Part shown: piece after piece, positions 8,634 through 17,424 of the stretch
Layout: every line of letters begins with the position of its first letter
Numbering within the stretch: position 1 is the stretch's first letter
Assembly: GCA_016707175.1 (NCBI GenBank)
Contig: JADJIB010000010.1
Location: 62,001 to 126,000 of the forward strand
Direction of reading: 5' to 3'
DNA: 64,000 nucleotides
From: Candidatus Phosphoribacter hodrii
GTDB lineage: Bacteria; Actinomycetota; Actinomycetes; Actinomycetales; Dermatophilaceae
The notes under the pieces: generated by a model
Database searches by the model: none
What the model was told of the DNA's origin: nothing
The model's input: the letters and a program-made list of their open reading frames with translations, nothing else
Translations under genes and position numbers: made by a program

Positions 8634-10253
8634 TCACCTGGACCTGACGACAATCATCTGCCAGGTCGCCAGTGGCGGCAGGTGCACGGTGGCGTGGGTG
8701 CCGTCCACCGCGACCACCAGCGGCTCCAGGTGACCACTCGCGTCCGGGTCGGCGGCATACACCGCCGGAACGTCGGGCCCGACGCGCCGCATCCGCAGAG
8801 TGCCCGCCCCGGGAGTTCCCGGCGGTCCCTGCGGTGCGTCCCAGCGGCAGTCGGTGGCCCCAGAGAGGTTGATGAGGTGCACCACCAGGGCATCACCGAC
8901 CGCGGTGATCCGGCGCCACACGACCCCAGGCCTGGCCGTACCGCTCACTGTCGCGGCGGCATACGAGACGTCGAGGTCATCGTTGTAGGAGGCCGCGTAG
9001 GAGCCGGTGACCTCGACGATCCCCGATGGGATGAGCAGGTCGTGGTGCTCGGTGAGGAAGTCGTAGTAGCGCGCCAACAGGTCGACGGTCCCCGGCTCCG
9101 CCACGTGGTTGCGGACGTAGTAGGGGTCCACGAGGATCCGGTCGGCCTCCCCGGCCAGCAGGTGGGTCGCGCCGTGGGAGAACACCGTGGCCATCGTCAG
9201 GGCGGTCGCGCGGTCGGCTTCCTCGCGGGGGGCGACGGCATACACCTGCTGGTATGCCGCGATGACGACCGGCCGCCCGCCGGCCACGGACCGCGCGCGG
9301 CCGATCACCTGCGCAAGGGCTGCGTGGGTGGAGTGGGGTTCCCACACCTCGATGTAGACGGCGTCCTGCGGTGCCTGAGCACTGGCCCAGGTGGGGAAGT
9401 CGTTGACGTTGTTGAAGACCAGCCGGGCGCCAGGCACGCGCTCGCGGACCGATTCGATGAGGTGCACGAAGCTCTCGGTGAGGTCGACCCGGGTGCCGTC
9501 CGTGCGCAGTGCCACCTTTGGGTAGCCATACTGATCGAGGTGGAAGCCGTCAAAACCGCACTGCGCCAACGCTTCTGCTAGATCGTTGCCGAAGTGGTAG
9601 AGCCAGGTGGGGGCGCCCGGGTCAACCAGTCGCAGAAAGTCCCCGAGCCCGTATGCCGTGCCGTCGGCATCGGTGATCGCGAGCGACTCCCAAGCCGGCC
9701 ATTCGTCGTTGCCGACTCCGTAGACCGCGGCATACCCGAGCGCGTCGGCGCCCACCTCGTGGCACGTGGCGATCAGGGCGCGGACCGTGCCGAGGTCGAC
9801 GGGGCTACCCAGGGCGTCGGCGTAACGTTCGCCACCGCCGAGCAGGTCGGCGTGGCGGTAGGCCCAGTCGTAGAACTGGACGCCGGTGATGTGCAGACGA
9901 CGGAGATTGTCGGCGACGGCGGCCAGGTCGGCCACGCTGCGGTCGGGGCGATAGTCGGCGACGAACGCGTAGCGCAGGATGCCTCGGTCGCCACCAGACC
10001 CGGCGATCTGCACCGCGGAGCGAGCGATCTGCTGGTCGCCGGCCCGGAGCGAGATGCCGTAGGACCCCGGCTCCAACTCACCCAAAGGAATGACACCAGC
10101 ACTCGAGACGGGGTGGCTGGAAAGGACGGCGCCGTCGCGGTGCACCGTCAGCTCTGCCGACTGACGCAGGTCGCGGATCTCGACGGCTACGCGGTCGGTG
10201 GCGCGGAACAGGCTGCGTGTCGGCAGCACTGTCGGATGGTTCGGCGTCGTCAT
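8634..10253 (-). CDS. GH66 family glycosidase, dextranase-like, cytoplasmic
   Basis: 539 residues, ATG at 10253. Family 66 landmarks are visible: an N-terminal beta domain, YDWAYRHADLL (residues 128-138), the nucleophile region GFDGFHLDQYG with Asp240, and the acid/base region YIEVWEPHS with Glu302. GH66 enzymes are endo-dextranases or cyclising isomaltooligosaccharide enzymes and are mostly secreted. This one has no signal peptide or cell-wall repeats, so it probably trims isomaltooligosaccharides after import by the neighbouring transporter. The AAGGA upstream lies very close to the ATG. A CGGCATAC/GTATGCCG inverted pair lies within the gene at 9236-9259. Confidence 0.82.
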   Translation of the reverse strand: MTTPNHPTVLPTRSLFRATDRVAVEIRDLRQSAELTVHRDGAVLSSHPVSSAGVIPLGELEPGSYGISLRAGDQQIARSAVQIAGSGGDRGILRYAFVADYRPDRSVADLAAVADNLRRLHITGVQFYDWAYRHADLLGGGERYADALGSPVDLGTVRALIATCHEVGADALGYAAVYGVGNDEWPAWESLAITDADGTAYGLGDFLRLVDPGAPTWLYHFGNDLAEALAQCGFDGFHLDQYGYPKVALRTDGTRVDLTESFVHLIESVRERVPGARLVFNNVNDFPTWASAQAPQDAVYIEVWEPHSTHAALAQVIGRARSVAGGRPVVIAAYQQVYAVAPREEADRATALTMATVFSHGATHLLAGEADRILVDPYYVRNHVAEPGTVDLLARYYDFLTEHHDLLIPSGIVEVTGSYAASYNDDLDVSYAAATVSGTARPGVVWRRITAVGDALVVHLINLSGATDCRWDAPQGPPGTPGAGTLRMRRVGPDVPAVYAADPDASGHLEPLVVAVDGTHATVHLPPLATWQMIVVRSR

Positions 10254-10278
10254 CGTCCTTCACGAAGCTCTCGAAGAA

Positions 10279-10316
10279 GTCGAGCCCGCACCCCACAGTG
10301 GGGGAGCGGGCTCGAC
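10279..10316 (-). terminator. strong hairpin between permease and GH66 genes
   Basis: GTCGAGCCCGC (10279-10289) pairs perfectly with GCGGGCTCGAC (10306-10316), and the inner CCCC/GGGG can extend the stem. It starts 20 bases after the permease stop on the minus strand and ends before the GH66 start. No clear T-run follows, so it may be a partial terminator or an RNA-stability element that separates transporter from enzyme expression. Confidence 0.65.
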
Positions 10317-10335
10317 CTCGATGGTGCGGGTGACC

Positions 10336-11253
10336 TCAGCCCTTGACGGCGCCGGAGGTCATACCGCGGATGAAGTACCGCTGCAGCGACAGGAAGACCA
10401 TCAGCGGGACAATGATGGTGATGAAGCCCGCCGACGGGATGAGCTCACGGCCCTGACCCGTCTGACCTTGCAAGCCCTGCAGGGCCACGGTCGCGATGGT
10501 GTTCTCACCACGGCCGAGGAAGAGCAGAGCGATGAGCAGGTCGTTCCACACCCAGAGGAACTGGAAGATCGCGAACGAAGCCAGCGCCGGGGTGGACATC
10601 GGGATGATGAGCCGCCAGAACGTCGTGAAGTGGCTGGCACCGTCGATCTTCGCCGACTCGATGACGGCCTTGGGCAAGGACGACATGTAGTTGCGCAAGA
10701 TGTAGACGGCCAACGGCATACCGAAGCCGATGTGGGCGAGCCACACCGCGAGGAAGGTGCCGTTGAGGCCCAGGCTGCTGTAGAGCTTCAGCAGGGGCAC
10801 GAGGGCCACCTGGTTGGGGACGACGAGCAGGCCGACGATGATGACGAAGACCAGGTCGCGTCCCTTCCACTCCATGAAGGTGAAGGCATAGGCCGCAAAC
10901 GCCGCGATGAGGATCGGGATCACCGTTGCCGGCACCGTGACGATGAAGCTGTTGATGAACGCCTGGCCCATGTTGATGCCGGAGTCGTTCGTCGTCAGCA
11001 CCTGGGCGTAGTTGTTGACGGTCCACTGGGTGAATTCCAGCGGGTTGGCGATCGCCGTCCACCAACCGGAGTTGAACTGGGCGTCGCGCGTGCGGAACGA
11101 GCTGATGAGCAGACCCAGGACGGGGATCAGCCAGATGAGACAGAGGAAGGTGACGAAGATCCGCACCGGCCAGGTCGCACTGCCTGGGCCGCTGCCGGCC
11201 TTGCTCTGACGAATGACTTGAGCGTCGGTGCTCGGCGGAACTGCGGTGGTCAT
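10336..11253 (-). CDS. ABC sugar permease, AglG/MalG-like
   Basis: 305 residues with about six transmembrane helices and the EAA loop that contacts the ATPase (ESAKIDGASHFTTFWRLIIP, residues about 199-218). The C terminus (RYFIRGMTSGAVKG) is typical of alpha-glucoside AglG permeases. With the AglF-like partner it forms the membrane channel for an oligosaccharide importer. Its ATG overlaps the partner's stop codon (ATGA), so the two are made together. No ATPase gene is nearby; actinobacteria commonly share one MsiK-type ATPase among several sugar importers, and that is the likely situation here. Confidence 0.9.
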   Translation of the reverse strand: MTTAVPPSTDAQVIRQSKAGSGPGSATWPVRIFVTFLCLIWLIPVLGLLISSFRTRDAQFNSGWWTAIANPLEFTQWTVNNYAQVLTTNDSGINMGQAFINSFIVTVPATVIPILIAAFAAYAFTFMEWKGRDLVFVIIVGLLVVPNQVALVPLLKLYSSLGLNGTFLAVWLAHIGFGMPLAVYILRNYMSSLPKAVIESAKIDGASHFTTFWRLIIPMSTPALASFAIFQFLWVWNDLLIALLFLGRGENTIATVALQGLQGQTGQGRELIPSAGFITIIVPLMVFLSLQRYFIRGMTSGAVKG

Positions 11254-12233
11254 CGGTTGGCCTCCTCAGCCCGGAACTGCCTCACCTGGTAAACGAGCAC
11301 GGGGGTGATGGCGATCATCAGGAGCACGACGATGGCCGCGGCATACCCGCTGTTCTGGTTGGTGAACATCTCGTAGAAGAACCGCCGACCCACGACGTCG
11401 GTGTTGAACGCACCGTTCGTCGTGACGTACACGACGTCGAAGACCTTCATGACACCGATGAGGACGGTGATGAACACCGTGACCACGGTCGGCCAGATCT
11501 GGGGAACGACGATGCTGAAGAAGATGCGCCTTTCACCGGCGCCGTCGATCCGGCCAGCCTCGATGGTGTCCTCAGGAACGCCCTTGATGGCCGAGGAGAG
11601 CAACACCATGGAGTAGCCCACCTGGGTCCAGATGAGGATGACCATCAACAGCAGGCTGTTGAGGTGCCACGTCTCGATCTGGTACCAGTACACCGGGTCC
11701 TTGCCGAACACGCCCATGATGGCGTTGAGCAGACCGGTCTGCGGGCTGCCCTTCGGCTGGTACTCGTAGATCGAGCGCCAGATCGTGGCGGCACCGACCA
11801 TGCTGATGGCCATCGGAAGGAAGATGACCGTCTTGGAGAGCTTCTCACCCTTGGGCCGGAGCCGGTCGGCGAGGACCGCAACGCCGAGGCCGAGAGCCAC
11901 GGTGAGGGCCGGAACGATGATGATCCACAAGAGGTTGTTGAACAGCACCGAGAGGAACGTGGCGTCGGTCAACAGGTCTTTGTAGTTGTTGAAGCCGACG
12001 TATTTCGTCGCGTCCTCGTTGGCGAACGAGTACTGCAGCGTGACGATGGCCGGGTAGATGAGGTAGACGCCGATGGCGAGGATCGCGGGGCCGGCGAAGA
12101 CCCACGGCTTGACCCGGTCTTCCCAGCGGCCTTTGAGCGATTCGGCAAGTTTGTTGAGCAACCAGAACAAGATCATGGCGCCGCCGATGCCGCCGATGAT
12201 GGCGAGCAAGGCGTTCAGAATTTTGATGGTCAA
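11250..12233 (-). CDS. ABC sugar permease, AglF/MalF-like
   Basis: 327 residues, starting with TTG at 12233 about 10 bases after a GGAGG. It has an extra N-terminal helix, a second helix near residues 44-62 and a standard binding-protein-dependent permease domain. The EAA loop (EAGRIDGAGERRIFFSIVVP, about residues 226-245) is present. The extra N-terminal helix and the sequence around it resemble alpha-glucoside AglF proteins. It is translationally coupled to the AglG-like gene downstream. A stem-loop separates it from the binding-protein gene, which may lower its level relative to the binding protein. Confidence 0.9.
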   Translation of the reverse strand: MTIKILNALLAIIGGIGGAMILFWLLNKLAESLKGRWEDRVKPWVFAGPAILAIGVYLIYPAIVTLQYSFANEDATKYVGFNNYKDLLTDATFLSVLFNNLLWIIIVPALTVALGLGVAVLADRLRPKGEKLSKTVIFLPMAISMVGAATIWRSIYEYQPKGSPQTGLLNAIMGVFGKDPVYWYQIETWHLNSLLLMVILIWTQVGYSMVLLSSAIKGVPEDTIEAGRIDGAGERRIFFSIVVPQIWPTVVTVFITVLIGVMKVFDVVYVTTNGAFNTDVVGRRFFYEMFTNQNSGYAAAIVVLLMIAITPVLVYQVRQFRAEEANR

Positions 12234-12282
12234 GAGTCCCTGACCTCCCTGACGAAGGAGTGATGGGGCGGGAAGTATGGAT

Positions 12283-12319
12283 CAGCTGCGGGGATGACGT
12301 GCTGTCATCCCCGCAGCTG
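12283..12319 (-). terminator. intercistronic stem-loop after binding-protein gene
   Basis: CAGCTGCGGGGATGAC (12283-12298) pairs perfectly over 16 bases with 12304-12319 around the loop GTGCT. It lies 11 bases after the binding-protein stop and 50 bases before the permease start. As in malE-malF, such a hairpin probably protects the upstream message and attenuates read-through, giving more binding protein than permease. Confidence 0.75.
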
Positions 12320-12329
12320 TCCTGTCACC

Positions 12330-13658
12330 TCAGCTAGCGGCCTTCGGCCAGCTCGCGTCGATGTTGTTCAGCGTGACGTCGAGGTCCTGAGTACCGGAGA
12401 TCCACTTGATGGGCTCGGTCCAGAAGGTCCCTGCGCCGACCTTGGCCGGCATGAGGTCCGACCCGTCGAAACGAGCGGCGCTCGACTTGTAGAGAACGTC
12501 GCTGGCGATCTTCTGCAGCATCTTGCTCGGGTAGAGCGTGACGTCGAAGGACTTGTGCGGCGAGAAGTAGCCGGCCTTGCCGACCTCGACGCCGTTGTCC
12601 TTGCTGGCGATGAAGTTGCGCAGCTTGAGCGTGTTGGCGTCGTTGTTGAACGCGGTCGCCAGGTCGCCACCGGTCAGGACCGGGTTGTTGCCAGCCTCCT
12701 TGGCCGGGAAGGCGACGACGCCGATCTCGGTGTCAGCCTTGGCCAGGACGGTGTCAGGGAAGCCACCCTTGCCCGCGATGAACGTGGCCTGCTTGAACAG
12801 GTGGCACGCCGGGGGGGTGTCGAACAGGACGTTGCCACCGGTCTGGAAGTTCGTCGCCGCGATGGCCTTGGTGCCGCCGCGGACGTTGCCCTCGGTGAAG
12901 GCGATCTTCTGGAAGTAGTCCCAGGCCGGCTTGATCTCGGGGCTGTTGAACTTCAGCGTGCCAGCGACCCACTTGTCGTAGTTCTCCGGGCCGGCGAAGC
13001 GCAGGACGAGGTCCTCGATCCAGTCGGTGATCGGCCAACCGGTGGCGCCACCGGACTCAGCGGCGATGCACCACGGGGTCTTGCCGTCGGCCTTGATCTT
13101 CTCGGTCAGGGCGTCGAGCTCGGCAAGGGTCGTCGGGGCCTTGTAGCCGGCGGCGGCGAAGACTGGCGCGTCGTACCACAGCAGCGACTTGACGCTGACC
13201 GCGGAGGGCAGGCCGTAGACCTTGCCGTCGGTGCAGGTGCCGGCGCCGACGAAGCCGTTGACCAGGGTGGCCTTGGCGGAGGTGACGGTTGCGTCGTCAT
13301 AGGCGAGGACCTTGCCCTGCTTGGCCAGGTCGCACATCACGCCGGGCTGCGGGAAGAGGCCCACGTCCGGCGGGTTCCCACCCGCGACGCGGGTCTTGAT
13401 CTCGGTGTCCCACGATCCAGCCTTGGTGAACTTGATCGTGAAGCCGCTCTTGTCGGCGAAGGCCTTGAGGTCCTTCTGGAAGGCGGTCTCCTGCTCGTTG
13501 CCGAAGCCGTACATCACCTCGACGGTGGCCTTGCCGGCTCCCGCGGCCGTGCCCGTGGCAGCAGTCGTCGTCGTGCCACTCGAGCCCAAACAGCCCGAGG
13601 TGAGCAGCGCGATCGCGGCTGCTCCTGTGGCTGCCTTGGCGAAGGTACTCCTGCGCAT
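12330..13658 (-). CDS. extracellular sugar-binding lipoprotein, AglE-like
   Basis: 442 residues from the ATG at 13658, with GGGAG 8 bases upstream. The N terminus is a lipoprotein signal peptide (MRRSTFAKAA..., lipobox LTSGC, lipidated Cys about residue 23) followed by a Thr/Ala linker. The mature part is an MBP-like cluster B/D binding protein with the AglE-type segment TPWCIAAESGGATGWPITDW. It is anchored to the outer face of the membrane, captures alpha-linked oligosaccharides and delivers them to the two permeases. It is the first gene of the operon, and a promoter with an operator-like site lies 200 bases upstream. Confidence 0.9.
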   Translation of the reverse strand: MRRSTFAKAATGAAAIALLTSGCLGSSGTTTTAATGTAAGAGKATVEVMYGFGNEQETAFQKDLKAFADKSGFTIKFTKAGSWDTEIKTRVAGGNPPDVGLFPQPGVMCDLAKQGKVLAYDDATVTSAKATLVNGFVGAGTCTDGKVYGLPSAVSVKSLLWYDAPVFAAAGYKAPTTLAELDALTEKIKADGKTPWCIAAESGGATGWPITDWIEDLVLRFAGPENYDKWVAGTLKFNSPEIKPAWDYFQKIAFTEGNVRGGTKAIAATNFQTGGNVLFDTPPACHLFKQATFIAGKGGFPDTVLAKADTEIGVVAFPAKEAGNNPVLTGGDLATAFNNDANTLKLRNFIASKDNGVEVGKAGYFSPHKSFDVTLYPSKMLQKIASDVLYKSSAARFDGSDLMPAKVGAGTFWTEPIKWISGTQDLDVTLNNIDASWPKAAS

Positions 13659-14018
13659 ACGTTTGACTCCCTTGTCTACTTACGGGATGGAGTGACACAG
13701 CTTCGGCTACCCGTAGCCGCTGCTGGTGGCTTGCTCCCGCGCGTCTGTGGAGGCTACGGAGGGTTCCGAAGAGCACCCCATAGATGAACCGACTGATACG
13801 CCCGGACGGTCTCCCGACCGGTCGGCCCCACGTGTCCGAGGGCATGGCCGACTCTGCCGTGTAAACGCTTTCCCGTCAAGAGTCATGGCCGGTGTTTATC
13901 GCCTTGTTATGCGTCGAGCCCGCGCCTTCGCACGGGCCGAGCAACGCCGTCAGCGACGTCATCACCGACGTCATCGCAGAGGTGCGTCGAGCGCCGAGAC
14001 TCAGGTCGATCCGAGATA
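13659..14018. promoter_or_regulatory. 360-base regulatory gap upstream of sugar operon
   Basis: No gene is seen here. It holds the likely operon promoter and operator (13860-13879, described separately), a small stem-loop in the untranslated leader (CGGCTA and TAGCCG around 13704-13719), and, near the parC end, a direct repeat of GACGTCATC around 13955-13975 whose meaning is unclear. Confidence 0.5.
13860..13879 (-). promoter_or_regulatory. LacI/CRE-type operator abutting a -35 box
   Basis: TGTAAACGCTTTCC (13860-13873) matches the catabolite-responsive/LacI consensus TGWAANCGNTNWCA at 13 of 14 positions. Directly beside it, reading toward the operon, is TTGACG (complement of 13874-13879), a good -35 box. 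The operator would therefore sit between -35 and -10 and block polymerase. No convincing -10 was found (CAGAGT at 17-base spacing is weak). Confidence 0.6.
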
Positions 14019-16499
14019 CTAGGCCCCGCTAGCCGGGCCGGCGATAGCGGCCACCACATGGCTCCAGGTGGCGCCGGACCCGTCGCGCCGACCCGTCGCT
14101 GCCGGCAGGTCGACCGGCCCTCCGTTGGCTGCGGCCGCCCGCGCCGGCACCGAGCCGGCCCAAGCCAGCACCAAGGTGTCCTCGCCCTTGAGGAATCGGT
14201 GCGCTCGCACCCCTCCCGTGCCGCGCCCCTTGGCCGGGTACTCGGCATACGGAGTCACCTTGATGGCCCCCGCCTGGGTGCCGGGGAGGGCTCCCGAGGT
14301 GCCGCTCGCGGTGACGACCAACCCGTCCCGAGTGGGGTCGACCACTCCGAAGAACAGCGCCCTGGCCGCGGGATCCAGCCGGATTCCGGCCATGCCCGCG
14401 GCGGCTCGGCCTTGCGGCCGCACGCTTCCGGCGGAGAACCGCAGCAGTTGCGCGTCACTGGTGAGGAACACCAGGTCGATCTCGTCGCTGGAGGTCGGGG
14501 CGGCACCCACCACCTGGTCGCCGTCGCGCAGGGCGATGAGCTCCCACGACGGTCGGGCGGGGTGGTCGGTGACCACGCGCTTGACGACGCCCGAGGCCGT
14601 CCCGAGGGCCAGCACGGGGGAGTCCGGCGCAAGGGATGCGAGGGTCACCGGCTGCTCGTCCCGACCCAGCTCGAGGTATGCCGCCAGCGGAGCACCGCCG
14701 GACAGATGGGGGGAGTCGGCGGTCGGGGGGAGCGTCGGCAACTCAAGAACCGAGAGGCGCAGCATCCGGCCCAGGCTCGTGACGAGACCGACCTCGCCTC
14801 GGGCGGTGGCCCGCACCGCGCCGATGATGACATCGTGCCGGGCCCGCCCCCCTCCGGTCGGGAGATCGTCGGCTGATGTCGTGCGGGCCAACAGGCCGGT
14901 TGAGGAGAGCAGCACCCAACACGGGTCGTCGGCGATCTCGAGGACCGCGCTCTGGCCCCGGGCAGGGGCCGCGGCGGTGACCCCGGCGACGGCGCCAGCC
15001 GACTCCAGCAGCACCGTGCGCCGCGGGGTGGCGTGCGCCTGGGCGACCTCGGCCAGCTCGTCGGAGACCGTGCGCCGCAGCAGTCGCTCATCGGAGAGGA
15101 CCGCCCGCAGGGCCTCGATCTCCGAGCGCAACTGCTCCTGCTCCTTCTCCAACTCCAGCCGGGAGAACTTCGTCAACCGGCGCAGTTGGAGCTCAAGGAT
15201 GTAGGTCGCTTGCGCCTCCGACAGGTCGAATACACCCATGAGGCGGGCGCGTGCCGTCGCCGTGTCATCGGCCGCCCGGATGAGCTGGATGACCTCGTCG
15301 ATGTTGAGGATGGCGACGACGAGCCCATCGACCAGGTGCAGACGCTCCTCGCGCTTGGCCAGTCGGTGGGCGGTGCGTCGCCGGACGACGCCGATTCGGA
15401 AGTCGACGAAGACCGACAGCAACTCGACGAGCCCGAGCGTGCGCGGCTGGCCCTCGACGAGCGCAACGTTGTTGATCCCGAATGAGTCCTCCATCGGTGT
15501 CAGTCGATAGAGCTCCTCAAGCACCGCCTCGGGTACGAAGCCGCTCTTCACCTCGATGACCAACTGCAGCCCGTTGCTGCGGTCGGTGAGGTCCTTGACG
15601 TCGCTGATCCCCAGCAGCCGCTTGCTCTGGACCTGGTCGCGGATCTTCTCGATGACCTTCTCGGGCCCGACGAGATAGGGCAGTTCGGTGACGACGATCC
15701 CGCGGCGGCGGGGGGTGATGTTCTCGATCCGCGCGGTGGCGCGCGTGCGGAAGGTCCCGCGCCCACCGGCATACGCCTCCCGTATGCCGTCCAACCCGAC
15801 GATCCGTCCGCCGCCGGGCAGATCGGGGCCGGGGACGAAACGCATGAGGTCATCGAGGGTCGCGTCGGGGTGCTCGATGAGGTGGCGCGCGGCGCCGATG
15901 ACCTCGCCGAGGTTGTGCGGCGGCATGCTCGTAGCCATGCCGACGGCGATCCCGCTGGCGCCGTTGACGAGCAGGTTGGGGAACGCCGCGGGCAACACTT
16001 CGGGCTGGGTCTGGGTGTCGTCGTAGTTGGGGACGAAGTCGACGGTGTCCTCATCGAGAGCCGCCACCATGAGCATCGCCCCGGGCGCCATCCGGGCCTC
16101 GGTGTATCGCGAGGCGGCCGGGCCGTCATCGAGCGAGCCGAAGTTGCCGTGCCCGTCGACCAGGGGCAGGCGCATCGAGAACGGCTGGGCCAGCCGCACG
16201 AGGGTGTCATAGATCGCGCTGTCACCGTGCGGGTGGTACTTACCCATCACCTCGCCGACGATCCGGCTGGACTTCACGTGCGGGCGCTCGGGCCGCAGCC
16301 CCAACTCGCTCATCCCGAAGAGGATCCGTCGTTGCACCGGCTTGAGGCCGTCGCGGGCATCGGGCAGGGCTCGGGCATAGATGACGCTGTAGGAGTACTC
16401 GAGGAAGGCGGCCTTCATCTCCTCGGCGACGTCGATGTCGACGATCCGCTCGACGACGTCCTCGCCATCGGGGGGCTGGGTGGTGGTGCGACGGGCCAT
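14019..16499 (-). CDS. parC: DNA topoisomerase IV subunit A
   Basis: 826 residues. A type IIA topoisomerase A subunit: breakage-reunion domain with catalytic Tyr132 (ASRYTEARM), a quinolone-region sequence HPHGDSAIYD with Ser and Asp at the usual positions, a coiled-coil region (about 430-490), and a six-bladed C-terminal beta-pinwheel. The GyrA box (QRRGGRG type) is replaced by a degenerate RPQGRAAAG, which favours ParC over GyrA, so it should decatenate rather than supercoil. No parE is in the window. The ATG at 16499 starts the conserved N terminus. A large inverted repeat lies 130-220 bases upstream. Confidence 0.88.
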   Translation of the reverse strand: MARRTTTQPPDGEDVVERIVDIDVAEEMKAAFLEYSYSVIYARALPDARDGLKPVQRRILFGMSELGLRPERPHVKSSRIVGEVMGKYHPHGDSAIYDTLVRLAQPFSMRLPLVDGHGNFGSLDDGPAASRYTEARMAPGAMLMVAALDEDTVDFVPNYDDTQTQPEVLPAAFPNLLVNGASGIAVGMATSMPPHNLGEVIGAARHLIEHPDATLDDLMRFVPGPDLPGGGRIVGLDGIREAYAGGRGTFRTRATARIENITPRRRGIVVTELPYLVGPEKVIEKIRDQVQSKRLLGISDVKDLTDRSNGLQLVIEVKSGFVPEAVLEELYRLTPMEDSFGINNVALVEGQPRTLGLVELLSVFVDFRIGVVRRRTAHRLAKREERLHLVDGLVVAILNIDEVIQLIRAADDTATARARLMGVFDLSEAQATYILELQLRRLTKFSRLELEKEQEQLRSEIEALRAVLSDERLLRRTVSDELAEVAQAHATPRRTVLLESAGAVAGVTAAAPARGQSAVLEIADDPCWVLLSSTGLLARTTSADDLPTGGGRARHDVIIGAVRATARGEVGLVTSLGRMLRLSVLELPTLPPTADSPHLSGGAPLAAYLELGRDEQPVTLASLAPDSPVLALGTASGVVKRVVTDHPARPSWELIALRDGDQVVGAAPTSSDEIDLVFLTSDAQLLRFSAGSVRPQGRAAAGMAGIRLDPAARALFFGVVDPTRDGLVVTASGTSGALPGTQAGAIKVTPYAEYPAKGRGTGGVRAHRFLKGEDTLVLAWAGSVPARAAAANGGPVDLPAATGRRDGSGATWSHVVAAIAGPASGA

Positions 16500-16628
16500 G
16501 CCGGGCTGGGCTCCTGCGAGTGGGTCGGCGGATCAACGCCCCATCCTCTCCCACGGCGCCCACGCGGCATACCTGCGACACGAGGGTTCCCGCGCCCGGT
16601 CCTCTCACGGCCCCCACGCGCCCCCTGA

Positions 16629-16715
16629 CACGGAGATAGCGCTCGCACGGTCATGTGTGGGGGGTTTGAGGCCGCGGAAGGACGGAAAAGTGGCCATGCG
16701 AGCGCTATCTCCGTG
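16629..16715. repeat. 22-bp inverted repeat with 43-base spacer
   Basis: The left arm (16629-16650) is CACGGAGATAGCGCTCGCA followed by CGG. The right arm (16694-16715) is its reverse complement with a single mismatch. The arms contain the smaller palindrome AGCGCT. It lies in the 246-base gap between the nitroreductase stop and the parC start, both on the minus strand. It could be a paired operator for parC, a very long terminator stem, or a mobile repeat. No other copy is in this window. Confidence 0.75.
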
Positions 16716-16745
16716 CAGGGCGGGAGGGGGTCAGGCGCGCCGGAG

Positions 16746-17363
16746 TCAGGGGAGTGGGTCGTGGACCCCGAACCGGCCCCAGTGCGCGACCTCGTCCAGG
16801 CCGCGGCGCCCGCGGGCCAGGCTGGGGCTCGCCGGGTGGGGCACGGCATACCCGAGGCTGATGACCCCGACGAAGCGGCGGTCATCGGGGATCCCCAGGG
16901 CAGAACGGACCTCGGTATGCCGCGTCGGCGGCACCCCGAAGAAGCAGGCTCCCAGCCCTGCATCGACCGCGGTGAGCAGGGCGAGCATCGCCGCCATGCC
17001 GGTGTCGACGTCCCAATAGGGGACCGGCCAGCGCGCCGGGTCGCGGTCGGTCCAGCCCTTGTCGGGCTGCGCGTAACGCTCGAGGTATCGCTCGGGGTCG
17101 GACAGACACAGGATGAGGGCGGGCGCGGTCGCCATCCCGGCCAGCCATGTGTCCGGCGGTTGATCGCCCGTCGTCGCCGACCAGAAGGTCGCCCGTTCCT
17201 CGGGGGAGCGCAGCACGAGGAAATCCCAGCCCTGGCTGAAACCGGCACTGGGAGCTCGGATGGCGGCCCCCAGGCAGGCGAGCACGGCCTCGTCCGGCAC
17301 GGGCCGGTCAGGGTCGTAGCGACGGATCATCCGGCGGCCACGGATCGCGCGAGAAAGCTCCAT
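16746..17363 (-). CDS. nitroreductase-family flavoprotein
   Basis: 205 residues from the ATG at 17363 (MELSRAIRGRRMIRRYDPDRPV). The N-terminal Arg-rich FMN phosphate-binding segment and the later GACFFGVPPTRHTEV and LGYAVPHP segments are those of the nitroreductase/BluB-like superfamily. Such enzymes use FMN and NAD(P)H to reduce nitro groups, quinones or related substrates; the substrate here is unknown. It is transcribed away from the acetyltransferase gene that begins about 60 bases away, so the two share a divergent promoter region. Confidence 0.82.
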   Translation of the reverse strand: MELSRAIRGRRMIRRYDPDRPVPDEAVLACLGAAIRAPSAGFSQGWDFLVLRSPEERATFWSATTGDQPPDTWLAGMATAPALILCLSDPERYLERYAQPDKGWTDRDPARWPVPYWDVDTGMAAMLALLTAVDAGLGACFFGVPPTRHTEVRSALGIPDDRRFVGVISLGYAVPHPASPSLARGRRGLDEVAHWGRFGVHDPLP

Positions 17364-17424
17364 GACCTCGCATGCTGCCACCCCGCAGGGAACCCGTGAC
17401 CCCTTGGCGTGGGAACATGTGGGC

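Noticed and set aside
9236..9259. Inverted 8-mer pairs inside the GH66 gene and in parC (15767-15789) as regulatory hairpins
   Set aside because: They lie within conserved coding sequence and are close together probably by chance given the density of the word.
14019..16499. Calling the type IIA topoisomerase A subunit gyrA
   Set aside because: The GyrA box in the C-terminal domain is degenerate and no gyrB is adjacent, which fits parC better.
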